Source: Plantago elongata (lineage: Eukaryota > Streptophyta > Magnoliopsida > Lamiales > Plantaginaceae). Taken from it: DNA of 49,688 nucleotides. Shown here piece after piece: positions 1-10,935 of the stretch (the stretch's first letter is position 1; each line of letters opens with the position of its first letter). The stretch is taken from NCBI GenBank assembly GCA_036897095.1, contig JAYMSP010000487.1:1-49688 (forward strand). Reading direction: 5' to 3'. Below the pieces are notes generated by a model that made no database searches, had not been told where the DNA came from, and worked only from the letters and a program-made list of their open reading frames with translations. The position numbers and the translations under genes are program-made.

Positions 1-985
1 GGGGCTGCCAGGCGGCGGCGGTGGGGTACGAGCAGGGATGGACGGCCCAGGGGGGTATGCCCATGGCAACCAAGCGGGAAACTGCCAAGTATGTTGTTGT
101 TGGTTGCCAGTTTGTTGTTGATGGTTCCCAGGTTGCCCTTTACCACGAGTGTTGTTGGAGTTGTTGTTATTCCTTTTGCCATTATTATTTTTCTTGTTTC
201 AATTGTTGTTGTTGGGATTCCAGGTAGCGGTAGGATTCTCTTGACGAAGGGTAGAGGAGTCATACAAGAGAAAAATCAAAGAGGATCCAGATTCACGAGC
301 TCTTTCCCTAGAGGTGGTGTCATGGAGCTTCAATCGAGAACATAGTTCAGAGAAGGTGGGTAAGGTCTTCTTCTGTTGAATATGGGTGACAAAGTTAGAA
401 TAGGTCTCAAGAAGACCTGCAAGGGTGCGGAGCACAAAGCCTTGGTCGGAGATAGGAGATCCAACATTGGCGAGCTGGTCAGCAAGCGATTTGAGGCGAT
501 AGCAGTAGGCAATCATGGAGGAGAAATCCGCCATCTTCATGTTGGTGAAGTCGGTTTCAAGGAAAGCTGCTTGGTAATTCTGATTATCCTGGAAAATTCC
601 ATACATACGATTCCAAGCTTGTTCGGCAGTGTCACCGGCCATAAGAATTGACGAGAGAATGTCAATAGAGACAGTGACATACATCCATTGAAGGAGGACG
701 GCGTCGAGGCATTTCCATTGAGAAAGATTGAATTTCTTGGACTTGAGATAGGCTAGCTTCAAGTTCGGTTTCATCCGTATGTGGGATAATATGTTCAAGA
801 ACGGAGTGGACCATGGCTTGAACTTTGAAGAGGGTTGCCCATTCGTGATAACGAGTGGTTGCCATGTCAAGGGCGATAGGAATCAAGGCTTTGACATTGG
901 AAACTGTGAGAGCCGAATGGAAGGTGGGTTTGTCCAACATAGTGAGATATCGAACAAATAAAGAGGGGGCACCGGAAGTTTGGTT
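1..985 (-). pseudogene. Ty1-copia gag remnant (5' part of element, runs off left edge)
   Basis: Read on the minus strand this is a copia-type Gag: an N-terminal part (about 985-780) with MLDKPTFHSAL and WATLFKVQAM, then a part (about 790-230) with QWMYVTVSIDIL, AWNRMYGIF and LRTLAGLLETYSNF, typical of the retrotransposon gag/UBN2 family. These two parts are in different frames, so there is a frameshift near 780-790. The stretch at 1-200 is Asn/Gln-rich and then Pro-rich, as in the linker after copia Gag; the rest of the element lies outside the window. A putative LTR follows at 1200-1382, so this is the 5' end of a minus-strand element. It is broken and should not yield a functional Gag. The element is clear; its exact ends are not. 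Confidence 0.8.
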
Positions 986-1199
986 CTCGGATGTGCGGTG
1001 CGCTGTTTCGGGACAACAAGGGCGGCGCTATGGAGGCGGTCGATTTACGTGAGACAGTAGGGACCGGGACGTGCGATGATCGGCCGTGTGAGGCAGTTCG
1101 ATCATTGGGATGTTGATCGGAGAAGTAGGCTTCGATCGGCGATTGGGAGATTGACGTGAGGTCGGGGAGAGAGATTTGTCGGAACCTAAATTGATACCT

Positions 1200-1382
1200 T
1201 GTAGAAAGACAGAATAATAATGCGTGATTATATTCATTATGAGATGGGGTAGTTATACAAATACAATAAGGAAGAATCCTGGCTATACTAGATATCTATC
1301 TTTGTTATACTAGAACTATACTAGATATATACAAATCTAATAATTAGTCTATCAACGGCAAAGATTACAACTACTCCTTACA
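1200..1382 (-). repeat. Putative 5' LTR of the copia element
   Basis: In minus-strand orientation the segment starts TGTAAGGAG and ends TTTCTACA, giving TG...CA termini, and it is followed directly by AGGTATCAATTT, close to the TGGTATCA core of the initiator tRNA-Met primer-binding site used by copia elements. About 183 bp is short but possible. The outer end (1382) is an estimate because the second LTR is not in the window. Confidence 0.55.
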
Positions 1383-2617
1383 TTACTCCTAAACCACCTT
1401 ATGTCTTCATTAGGAATCGAAACTTGCACATTCCCCTTCTTGCTCTAGCTAGCTCTATTCCACTGCACCACCCTATGACTCCCAAAGTCTAAATTTTGAA
1501 TAATCTATGCAATTCAGGAGAAACATTGTAGCACACAACGTATGAGCCATAAGATTCATTAGGGTTTAGAATTGTTCACAAAATTAACCTCTAGTTCTTG
1601 ATTCTATATTGTGGAATAACACCTTGGTTATATTTTGAGGAGCTTATGCCCTATTTACCACTAATTTTTTAGTTGATTTTTCAGCTTCATGAACTTTTCT
1701 TGATAAAAAGTTCGTTACGCGTACGTGCCGTTTCTTAAACAAATTAGATTTTCAGCTAGCTGATTTGAGAAGCTAATCAAATTAATTTATTAAAAAAAAA
1801 ATATTTGACAAGTTACCAGTAAATTTTTCAGTTATTAATTAATATTTTAATTAATTTTGTTTAACAGAGCCTTAGTTATATTTTAGTATTGATTAGGAGA
1901 CAAAGAATCAAATGAGGCAGATTATATATGGAAATGGTTAGTCCACGCTATAACATTGCCCTTCTCTTCTTCTCATGGAATATTGGAATCTAATCCAACT
2001 AATTTAACATGACAATACTACTATTCTTTGATATAGTTTCACAAAAACTAATAAATCGACTAGTACATATTTTTGTAAGGAGCTTGCAAGGACCACTACT
2101 ACATATGTGATCCTCTCCATTACAGCTCAGTTTCCTACTACCTTGTCTGCCTATATATTGCTTCATTTCATGACATCATTGCCATTTATACCTAGGTCAA
2201 ATCAATCACCATATATAACCAACCCTACAAAAAAGAGAAAAGAAATTTGGTATATTGAGGCCGAGCCATTTTATAAAATTCAATGGACGGTTTCCATGAC
2301 TCAAGAAAAGAAGAGGAAATGATGATGCATATGCAAATCCTAATCCGTATATACGATGTACAATAGAAATTTACGGTAGGGGTTTTGAAAGCTAAATATG
2401 CCCTTCTTGGAGGTTCTTGACTCATTCGTCAAAACTAATTAATAAGGTTATATTAAGAGTTAAAGTAGCTGAATAAATTATTTATATATACAAGAACTAG
2501 AATTATAAATACCAATAATCTAGCTTAGTTTTTAATGAGTAACTATTCGTCATTGTTTAGCATGATCTAACTAATAAACTTATCACATTGACCAAAATAA
2601 GGTGGATGATTTAGGAA

Positions 2618-2620
<3 letters not shown>

Positions 2621-2671
<51 letters not shown>

Positions 2672-2684
2672 CCTCCCTCCCTCC
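2621..2684. repeat. Compound microsatellite (CT)n-(CCCT)n
   Basis: An uninterrupted CT run from 2621 to about 2667 passes directly into four to five CCCT units ending near 2684. Such tracts vary in length between individuals and are often near plant transcription units, but no gene start is visible here. Confidence 0.9.
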
Positions 2685-4795
2685 TGAATCATGTTTAAAT
2701 TTGATTTTGGGCTCAAAGGTTAATGTGTAAGGTAAACGTAGTGAAAATGAAGTTGTATTAACCCAAGTAGGTGTTGTGCATGAATTGGTGTAATTGAATT
2801 GTAAAGTTTGCAAAGATAAGATAAGACACATGTATGTGGATATATAAATGAAATAGTATGTGATAATATAAAAAACAATTTACATTTTTAACAATATTGA
2901 TAATATATCACAGTTACAAAAATTATTATATCGTTTTTATGAAACATTCATTTCATATCAGTTAGTTGATGATCAGCCGAAGATGTAATCATTGATGACA
3001 TAAAAGACTTAATGTAGTCATATAGTCATATAAAACCATCCACAGAGTAAGTTGAAAGCTAAACATAGCTTCTTAGATCTTGCCATAGACTTCTCAACCT
3101 TTTCCTAGGAGGGGAATTAGTGAGCATAATTAACCTAATTAGTTGTTATATATATATGAAAGAATGTTAAAGTTTCCATTTGTAACTTAAAAAAGTGAGT
3201 CATGAGCACATGGGATACCCGTGGTTAGCTTATCTTCATGTCTTAGATGTAAAAAAGAAAGGGTGTTGGAGTTTCGAACCAATGGATGAATGGACCATAT
3301 TTTGTTATAGGTATCTCAATTGTGGCGTGTGGACCTAAACCTGCGCGCATAATCCGTACATACACAACATGTTGCCAATTTTGTTCAACATGGCCTATAT
3401 ATATGGACCCTAATTTGTCATCCTACATGTTCTTGCTTTAACCGTTCACGTTCCGCGCTCTTAATCTCCCTGTAAAGATTTCTTGTTTTGTCTACTTCGG
3501 ACACAGGTACCACATTAGACGGACATTATATTTAGAATAACATACGTAAGCGATCAAGAGTGTACAAACCAGACCAAGCTCATGAGCCGATTATCCTATA
3601 AGTGGTTATCCGCGGAAATGAAAAGGGCACAGGTAGGTTCGATCGTGCATGTACTCACTCACCTAGTACAAGCTCAAATGATTAAAGAATGAATGGAACA
3701 AGTTGTGTGTGATGTGTGTGATGTTGATTAACAGACGAATCAAAACTTATTTGCTGAGCCGTGCACATGTACACTGAACGCGACCCCTACATACACATCA
3801 CAATGATCACCTTTAGGAAATTAATTAGAAGTTTCTAGCTCACTTTTTTTTCTCACTATTTGGTTTAATTTCTACACCAATGTTTATGGAATGTACTAAA
3901 TATGATGATATAAGGAGTTCAAATTTTGAGTCACTGCAGATAATGTGATATTGATATATAGTATCAACTATTTCTTTCATTTTTCTGAAGTCTATTTAGG
4001 TGCGAATTAAGTAAAATATGTATTAGCTTGTGAGATAGATATGTGGTAAAAGGAAGGTTTGTGTAAAATTCAGTTAGTTTTTCCTTTTTATTTTATTTTG
4101 TTTTCCAACATATCCGTTATGTTAGTGTACCACTAACTAATTCAACGGATCACTTTCAGACCCTTTTACAAGTATTTTTATTAATGGTCCAGATATCAAA
4201 GATCATTATTAACAAGGTCCTATGGAGCACTACTTAATCCAAAATCCAACAATAAGGAAAGTCATATCTCCTATTGCGGGTTATTATGCAACTTGAACTT
4301 CAACTACTTGGCTGAATAATGTTATTGAGTGGAGCACGAGTTTTTTTTATATTTGTTTAGCTAATAAGGTGCGACTCATCTTGATCTTATATCGTTTCAA
4401 TACATTCTATGACTTTTAAGAAATTCAAGCTCAAACATGTAATAAGTATTTCGAACTCGAGTTTAAATTTTAACTTTATTTTTTCACGATTCGAGACTCT
4501 CCTTCGATTAAACTTTCTCTAATATTATTATGTTAAACTCGACTTGTTAAATATTACTCTACCGGTAGTATCTTACAAGAATGTTCTTTTACATACTTTC
4601 CTTCCTTTTCCATTATGTATATGTCGTTTTCTAACATGCTAACAACTATGTGAATGTTTTAACCATGCTTGAATAAGAATTCATCAAAAGGAAGCATCTT
4701 TCCTCCTCCCTAGTGTACGGACAAAAAGTTACCTTTTCCTTGTCCTGATAAATAAACAACATAAAATAGGAAAATCTGATGCGGAGGATAGAAAA

Positions 4796-4920
4796 TAAAT
4801 GAGTTTAATTTTCGGAGGATTGATTTGGATATAATTTGAGTGACGTTTTCCAACTGAAATTAATATTTTTTTTTTATAAAATATTTGATTTGAGTGGGAA
4901 GATGTCCGCTCCAGCGATAT
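4796..4920 (-). repeat. Dispersed MITE-like repeat, copy 1
   Basis: The core GAGTGGGAAGATGTCCGCTC and its flank, containing AATTTGAGTG and a run of T, recur at 44360-44456 in the same orientation and inverted at 38869-38970 and 47648-47750. Four copies in one window point to a small non-autonomous element. The ends are not defined. Confidence 0.55.
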
Positions 4921-5459
4921 GACAAACAACCCCAGATCTCCTCAGGTGGAACATAAATATTAAAACGCCCAGTTGAAACGCCCAATTTTTTAACTTTGAT
5001 TCAAAATTCAAAACTATTTTATATACTCAATAATTAATAGCACTTTATAAATTATCATTTATAGATGAAAAAGTTCGAAGTTTATATGTTCTTTAAAAAA
5101 CCGAAAATATTATGAAATTGAAATTTTAATGCAGGATACAAATACAATGTGTTAAACTTGGAATATATTAGATAGTAGTACCCTTACAACAAGATCAACA
5201 ATCTGTAGATAACAAACCACCATCACAATGGCAGATAAAAAATATCTGAGCAGAATGACCTTGAAAATCATAATATCAATAATAATAATACTACTACTAG
5301 TACTTTCCCTACCAGTAACCATAATAACTAACATTTTTGGCAAAATCAAGAACATATATAGTACATTAATAGTAGTCAATCATCAGCAGCATCATCATAG
5401 TAATTAGTAACAGTACTGGATATTCAAATCCTCTTCTTCTTCTTGGAGGTTAGCCATTT

Positions 5460-6242
5460 TCAAGAAATGGCAACACAGTATTGCAAGCTTGTCATCCTCT
5501 TGCTTCCATTCCTATCTCCATTACACCTGCTGCTAGCCCACAATCTCCCATTGTTGTTGAATTCAGCCTCTGATTCGACTTCTGCTTTCGAAACTGCTTC
5601 CGATTCGCCTTCTGAATCATTAGCAGTTTCCTTCTGCTGAACATCCTCTGCTTGTATTTGATCCTCGTTCTTATGCAGAGAAAGACGAAGCCTCCCGTTT
5701 TCGCGCTCGGCTTTGAAACAGCTAGCTGGGGTGGTGAAATTGAAGGCCTTAATGACTAACCTGCCGCCCTCGCGGTGAGTCTGGACGAAAACGCCATCGT
5801 TCCCGCTAATCGAGGTCAACGGGGGCGGGAAGTTGGTACAATGTTTGATTTTTCGGGTTTTTGGCTTATTGCAGGTGGTAGTAGTCTGTTTCTGGAGTGA
5901 AAGGGAGGTGAATTCATCAATTGTCAGAGCAATGCCGCTACCGGTTTCGCAGCCTAAGCTCTCAGTGCACATTTCCAGGCTTTTTGGGCTTAATGGACAA
6001 GATGAACGCTTGTCGAGCGGGTGCACGTAGACCTGCTGCTCTGGATTGTTACTCTGTTTTGCAGGGCCGTTTGTGATGAAGTTCCAAGATTTTGAGCAGT
6101 TTGTTGAATTGGCTTGGTGATTTTTCCCAATTTGAGTCCATGGTGAAGATAAGTCGAGTTTGGATGGGACGAGACGAGGCTCGTGTAGGAGAGGATCCAA
6201 ACAGGATTGCAAACCTTGGCACAGTGTAGAAGTAGAAGACAT
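5460..6242 (-). CDS. FANTASTIC FOUR (FAF) family protein
   Basis: Intronless 260-residue protein. Residues 7-23 hold the conserved LCQGLQSCLDPLLHEPR segment of FAF proteins, 92-103 contain CTESLGCETGS, and about 138-192 form the FAF domain: NFPPPLTSIS, then HREGGRLVIKAF, then FKAERENGRLRLSLHKNE. An acidic Glu-rich stretch (about 195-230) and a basic tail with CNGDRNGSKR follow, as in FAF2/3/4-type members. Arabidopsis FAFs are plant-specific proteins that limit shoot meristem size, in part by repressing WUSCHEL; that role here is by family. The start is the first ATG of the open frame, before the conserved N-terminal motif, with a TATA-like box about 135 bp upstream. No neighbour suggests co-function. 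Family membership is secure, the exact subgroup is not. Confidence 0.92.
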   Translation of the reverse strand: MSSTSTLCQGLQSCLDPLLHEPRLVPSKLDLSSPWTQIGKNHQANSTNCSKSWNFITNGPAKQSNNPEQQVYVHPLDKRSSCPLSPKSLEMCTESLGCETGSGIALTIDEFTSLSLQKQTTTTCNKPKTRKIKHCTNFPPPLTSISGNDGVFVQTHREGGRLVIKAFNFTTPASCFKAERENGRLRLSLHKNEDQIQAEDVQQKETANDSEGESEAVSKAEVESEAEFNNNGRLWASSRCNGDRNGSKRMTSLQYCVAIS

Positions 6243-6375
6243 GCTTTGTTGATGTTTTTTTGTTGTTGTCGTTAAAAGGATAAGGAGTTGGAGAAAGCAG
6301 AGTGATGAAACAGGGTATTAGTGAGAAGTTGAGTTTGGTAGTTGCATGAAGGAGAAGTGAAAGATGTTGGGGTGA

Positions 6376-6382
6376 ATTTATA
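6376..6382 (-). promoter_or_regulatory. Putative TATA box of the FAF gene
   Basis: On the minus strand the sequence reads CCTATAAATTC about 135 bp upstream of the FAF start codon, a plausible distance for a short 5' leader. No transcript evidence is available. Confidence 0.45.
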
Positions 6383-6814
6383 GGTGCAAAAGTGGGGATT
6401 TCAGGGTTTGTGGGTGTTGTTGTTAAGGCTCCTTTTTTATGCCACTAGAATCCCTTTGTTATGCAGCCACACATATTTTCGATTACCACTAGTGGATTTT
6501 TGGATTATTTTGTAATTTGAATTTACTCAAAGTGACCCAACGACTTACTGATAATGAAAATTCACCAATATACATAACAATTGACACTAACTCAATCTAT
6601 ACCTAAAATTATACAAGCATATAAATTTATATGTATAACAAGCTTTTACTTATGTGTGATTCTCTATGTCAATATGATAAATTACAGTAGGTTCTTTTTT
6701 TTGTTTGCCTCCTTCATTATATGTAATTAGTGATAAGATACATGTAACGAGGCTTTTTTTTTAAATACTTTATTTGTTCATTATTTAGTTTTAAGTTTTA
6801 ACTTGAGTCGAGTT

Positions 6815-6938
6815 AAGTGGCTAAAGCACTGACAACGAAGCGCAACTTAGTTGGTAATACGCTTCACTTCCAACCAATAAGTCGGGAGTTCGAGCCATCT
6901 TTTAGTCGTTTCAAAAAAAAAGTGGCTAAAGCACTGAC
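6815..6938 (+). mobile_element. Short tRNA-derived SINE with 19-bp target-site duplication
   Basis: The 19-bp sequence AAGTGGCTAAAGCACTGAC occurs at 6815-6833 and again at 6920-6938. Between them lie about 86 bp with a pol III A-box-like TTAGTTGGTAATACG, a B-box-like GGGAGTTCGAGCC and a 3' A run. Flanking direct repeats, internal A and B boxes and an A tail are the marks of a SINE or retroposed tRNA-like RNA inserted on the plus strand. The body is very short, barely more than the tRNA-like head. Confidence 0.8.
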
Positions 6939-7162
6939 TCATTTAATTTAAGTTTTAGTAGATAATTAATGAGCCGAGTTCTATTCAAACCGATAATATA
7001 ATGATAATTAAGTTAGACTCGAATTTGATCCGTTAGTCCCAATAAAATTTGACTTAGTGTAATAACTCTTCGGTAATGTTTTGTACTGTAACTTGGAATA
7101 TAGTGGATGAAGAAAACTACATGAAGACCAATATATTGTAGATTGCTTAGTTGAGAGTTCCT

Positions 7163-7210
7163 GAAAATTAGAAAGAAATAAGGTTTATTCACCAAATTTG
7201 AGCCAACAAA
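7163..7210 (+). repeat. 48-bp direct repeat, copy 1
   Basis: Starts GAAAATTAGAAAGAAATAAG and ends TTTGAGCCAACAAA. It matches 7940-7987 at all but one position that I can see, 777 bp away in the same orientation. Confidence 0.8.
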
Positions 7211-7939
7211 GAGAACAAAGTGACCAGAATCAAAGGATTTATCTCCATGATGATATTTCTTCCTTCTTGGAATAAACATATTGTGCTTTTCCAATTCACT
7301 CATCTGTTTTGTTTTGTTTGCTGGACTAGGGCAAGACCTAAATTGCTACCATCTCATTGCAATTTGAACTCCAGTCAGCCACAAGAATGAAAAGCACAAG
7401 AATCTTGCAATATTGTCCTCATAAAATTATTCCCAGTTATCTAATTCTGCTCATTACAGGGAAATAATCAAATAATGATTGTACATAAGTTTTCTTTCAT
7501 GTTTCAATTCAATTTTAAGATTACCCGTCCATTTTATTTGTTCAATTTCAATTTCAGACTGAGAGGTGTAAAACTTGAAGTAGAAGGTGCAGGTTCAAAT
7601 CTCGTATGCTGGCGTAATTTTTCCATTTTATCCATAATTTTTTTTATCTGCTTTACTTATTTCTATTAAAAATTTTGTTTTCTTACAATAAATATGTTTA
7701 ACGTACGTAAGTAAGTACGCAGTGTGTTATGTGAGTATGTGAATGATATTTAATTAATAAGTTGAGTATATCTAGAGTTGTGTTATATGTGATCTGATAA
7801 CTTATTGAGGGCTCGGTGAATTCGACTCGTAAAAGTTTAAATTTGAGTTGTTTAATCGGGTGTTTGCGTCAAGCTCGACCCTTACCAAAGCAAGTATGAG
7901 CCTTACCAATGTGAGTAGGCTCGGATCGATGATTTTTAA

Positions 7940-7987
7940 GAAAATTAGAAAGAAATAAGGTTTATTCACCAGATTTGAGCCAACAAA
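7940..7987 (+). repeat. 48-bp direct repeat, copy 2
   Basis: Same 48-bp sequence as 7163-7210, with one visible difference (CAGATTTGAG against CAAATTTGAG). The flanks differ, so only this block is shared. Confidence 0.8.
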
Positions 7988-8239
7988 AATTGTATATAAA
8001 AAAGCTCTATTTCTTAGTAAAAAAGCTCTAATCAATTTCTGTCGAACAAAGCGAGTTTTTTAAGAATCATCTTTCTGGAATATTTTCACCCTCTTCTTCC
8101 CATTTTTGACATGAATTTTTAAAAAATTTATTCCGGTTCGATTTTTCGATATGGAAGAAGAGGAAAGGCTTGGACAATGCGACGTTACTCGAAATTAGAG
8201 CTTATTTTAATGAATTTTTATATAGATAATTACTGTAGA

Positions 8240-9770
8240 ATATAAATTGCAGGTAAATTTTGGTTAGTTTCATGCCAATCTTTGTTGGTTTTATTTTTGC
8301 TAGTTTCAAAAAGTTAATTTTATCGTACAAAAAGTTAGTTTCACAAATATCCAAATATGTTTGTATTAGTTTCAGGAATATTAGCTTCATAAATCATTAG
8401 TTTCATGGGCATACTCAAAGCAATCCATGCTAGTTTCAGAGTATAAATGTTAGTTTCCCTAGTTTCATACCAAGTCAAATTAAATTCAGGAGTATAAGAG
8501 TTAGTTTCACAAACATAACAATTAGTTTCAAACATGCTCGTACTAGTTTCAGGAATTTTGATTCAACCAGTTTCATAATTTATGGTTTTGAAATTAACTT
8601 TTGTGAACATGAAACTAGTTTTTGTGGTTATGAAACTAATATAAAAAATCTTGAAACTAGTATAAAGACACCTGAAACTAACGTTAATTCACATGAAACT
8701 AATTAAACTAATATTTGTTGTGTGATGGAACCTTAAACCAACAATTTTTAGTTGCTGGAACTAACATTAATAAATATGAAACTAACTCTGAGTCTGAAAC
8801 TAGCTTAATGAACCTGAAACTAACTTTATCGAACATAAAACTAAAGTTGATGAACATGAAACTAAAATTCTGAGTTTTTGAAGCTACTTGAATGAACCTG
8901 AAACTAATATCATTTATACCGAAACTAATATAAAAAATCTTGAAATTAATAAAAAGGCACATGAAACTAACTTCAATTCACATGAAACTAATTAAACTAA
9001 TATTTGTTGTGTGATGGAACCTGCAACCAACATTTTTTAGTTGTTGAAACTAACATTAATGAATATGAAACTAACTCTGAGTTCCTGAAACTAGCTTAAT
9101 GAACTTGAAACTAATATAGAATATCTTGAAACTAGTATAAAGGTACATGAAACTAACTTCAATTCACATTAAACTAATTTATTAATATTTGTTGTGTGAT
9201 GGAACCTGAAACCAATATTTTTAGTTGATGAAACTAACATTAATTAATATGAAACTAACTCTAAGTTCCTGAAACTAACTTTATCGAACATAAAACTAAA
9301 ATTGATGAACATGAAACTAACTTCTGAGTTTTTGAAACTACTTGAATGAGCCCAAAACTAATACTATTCATACTAAAACTAACATACTAGATCTTAATAC
9401 TAACTTTGTAGGCTCGGCAACCGCTTTATTAGGGGTTAGGGTTTAGGACGGGTCAAGGACGGTAGTCCCTGGACCCGTCCTAAGCCTAAACCCAAATTAA
9501 GATCGTAGCTCCCGGAGTGAGCAATCAAATTTAGTGGATTTTTGGGTTTCCCATTTTCCCCTAGGTTTTAGAATTTGTGAGAGGCTCGACAGTCGCTTAA
9601 TTCGAGTTTAGTGAACTTGAAACTAACTTTAGTAATTCTGAAACTATTTTTTGTGGACATGAAACTAGGTTTTGTGGTTCTGAAAATAATTTTGTGAATA
9701 TGAAAATAGATTTTTGTTGTTCTAAAATTAGCTTTTGTGTTCATGAAACTGTATGGTTCATAATCTAGTC
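8240..9770. repeat. Nested minisatellite built on ATGAAACTAA, with a strand switch near 8600
   Basis: The word GAAACTA or its reverse complement TAGTTTC recurs every 20-35 bp. From about 8260 to 8580 it is read as TAGTTTC, and from about 8600 onward as GAAACTA, so the array is inverted about a centre near 8600. Higher-order units are visible: the segment beginning ATATAAAAAATCTTGAAA at 8639 recurs at 8929 and in related form at 9114, each followed by TTGTTGTGTGATGGAACC. A non-repetitive insert with a hairpin interrupts the array at about 9410-9600. No coding potential. Confidence 0.85.
9439..9493. repeat. Hairpin with TTTAGGG-like arms inside the minisatellite
   Basis: GGGTTTAGGACGGGTC (9439-9454) faces GACCCGTCCTAAGCC and TAAACCC (9472-9493), giving a stem with one bulge and a loop of about 17 nt. 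Just upstream is GGGGTTAGGG. The arms resemble plant telomere units, but only about two partial units are present. Confidence 0.7.
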
Positions 9771-10935
9771 AAGGTAGTTTCAGACTTTCAGGAATTGGTT
9801 TCATGCCTACGGATTTCAAATTGGTTATGTAATTTAATTTAGCGTCCTGTTTGGAGTCCATTACTGTAGTCGAATTTCAAAATGATTATCAAATCCAGTT
9901 GAACTTATTTTTTAGGTCCACAACTAATAAGAACGAAGTTAGGGGGTAGTTTTGTCCGGTTAAAACGAATTTAGGGCTAAAAAGTTAAAATAGACTTATA
10001 TGTAATTGATTAAGGAGCCATCTTTATATGTAATAGTTGTCATTAAGTGATTTATATATGTAAATTTTTTTTATAAAATTTGTATCACAAAAAATCTTGG
10101 AAGAGACCGTCTACATTATCGGTCGAAACATCAATTTTATTATTTTTAACAAAACACATGTTGTAAATATGAAAACACCCATGTCTTAACTTAAACAATA
10201 AGTTTTCGATTAAAATTCTTATATTTGATATTTATTTATTTTTCTATCTTTATGATGTAAGGCATCCCTTTACTACTTTTAATGATTAATCTTCTAGTTG
10301 TGGCTTTAATTTCATTTATTCCGTTCAAGTATTCCTTGCCACAACATAAAAACTAGAGTTGAATCTTCTTTTTCTAGAAATATAATTCATATAATTATAT
10401 AATAGTTAGTTGAAATTCTATAGGATTAGAGAAAGTTTAAGGTGCCTTTATTCTTTATTTCTTTCCGTGTAGCATCTCCAATTGGTCGAGTTTTTAATTT
10501 GTGCTCAAATGCAACATTTTTAATTTATGAGAAAAGAAAGATGAACACTTGCAAAAAGGAGTAGTAGCTATTATTAAATAATCAAAGTAAAGTAATATTA
10601 GGTCATGAGTTATATACAAGCCATGCTAGCTATATATTGTCCTTTCTCCAGAAAGATAGGCATATTGCTAATTATAGAGATCTCCTTTATCAAATTGGTA
10701 CTGAAGAAATAAAAGAGAACCCTTGCCTCTTTCTCCTTTTCCACAACCGTCCATACCTTACTATAAACTTTGCGGGATACCATATATACTACTATCATCT
10801 CTTTTTCTACCTTTACCAAGAGATGAAACTCTCAAATACTCCAGTATACAAAAGTCACTCAAATACTATAGGTTAATCATAAAGATATATACAAATTCGT
10901 TAATCAATGTATAATCTTATAACTGATGTAACTAG
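9771..10935. other. Spacer
   Basis: AT-rich sequence between the minisatellite and the foldback element. Small overlapping frames near 10610-10900 lie on both strands without any recognisable domain. I see nothing to annotate. Confidence 0.5.

Larger units (their letters stand above)
1383..5459. other. Spacer between copia remnant and FAF gene
   Basis: AT-rich DNA with no reading frame that resembles a protein and no RNA gene I can recognise. It holds a CT/CCCT microsatellite (2621-2684) and one copy of a small dispersed repeat (about 4796-4920), described separately. The right end should contain the 3' UTR of the FAF gene, which is transcribed leftward. Confidence 0.5.
6243..8200. other. 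FAF upstream region and spacer
   Basis: After the FAF promoter region this is AT-rich spacer. It contains the SINE at 6815-6938 and two copies of a 48-bp repeat beginning GAAAATTAGAAAGAAATAAG (7163-7210 and 7940-7987). I see no gene. Confidence 0.5.

Noticed and set aside
5443-5640. Plus-strand frame with a hydrophobic, signal-peptide-like start
   Set aside because: It is antisense to the 3' part of the FAF coding region, whose family signature is unmistakable.
7556-7612. tRNA or SINE with B-box-like GGTTCAAATCTCG
   Set aside because: No A box at the right distance, no foldable acceptor stem and no target duplication seen.
9431-9493. Interstitial telomere array
   Set aside because: Only about two partial TTTAGGG-like units, explained by the arms of a hairpin.
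8240-9770. CRISPR-like regular repeats
   Set aside because: Eukaryotic context, short variable repeat word, irregular spacing and both orientations; it is a minisatellite.
10610-10914. Three overlapping short frames on both strands
   Set aside because: Mutually overlapping and without motifs; chance frames.
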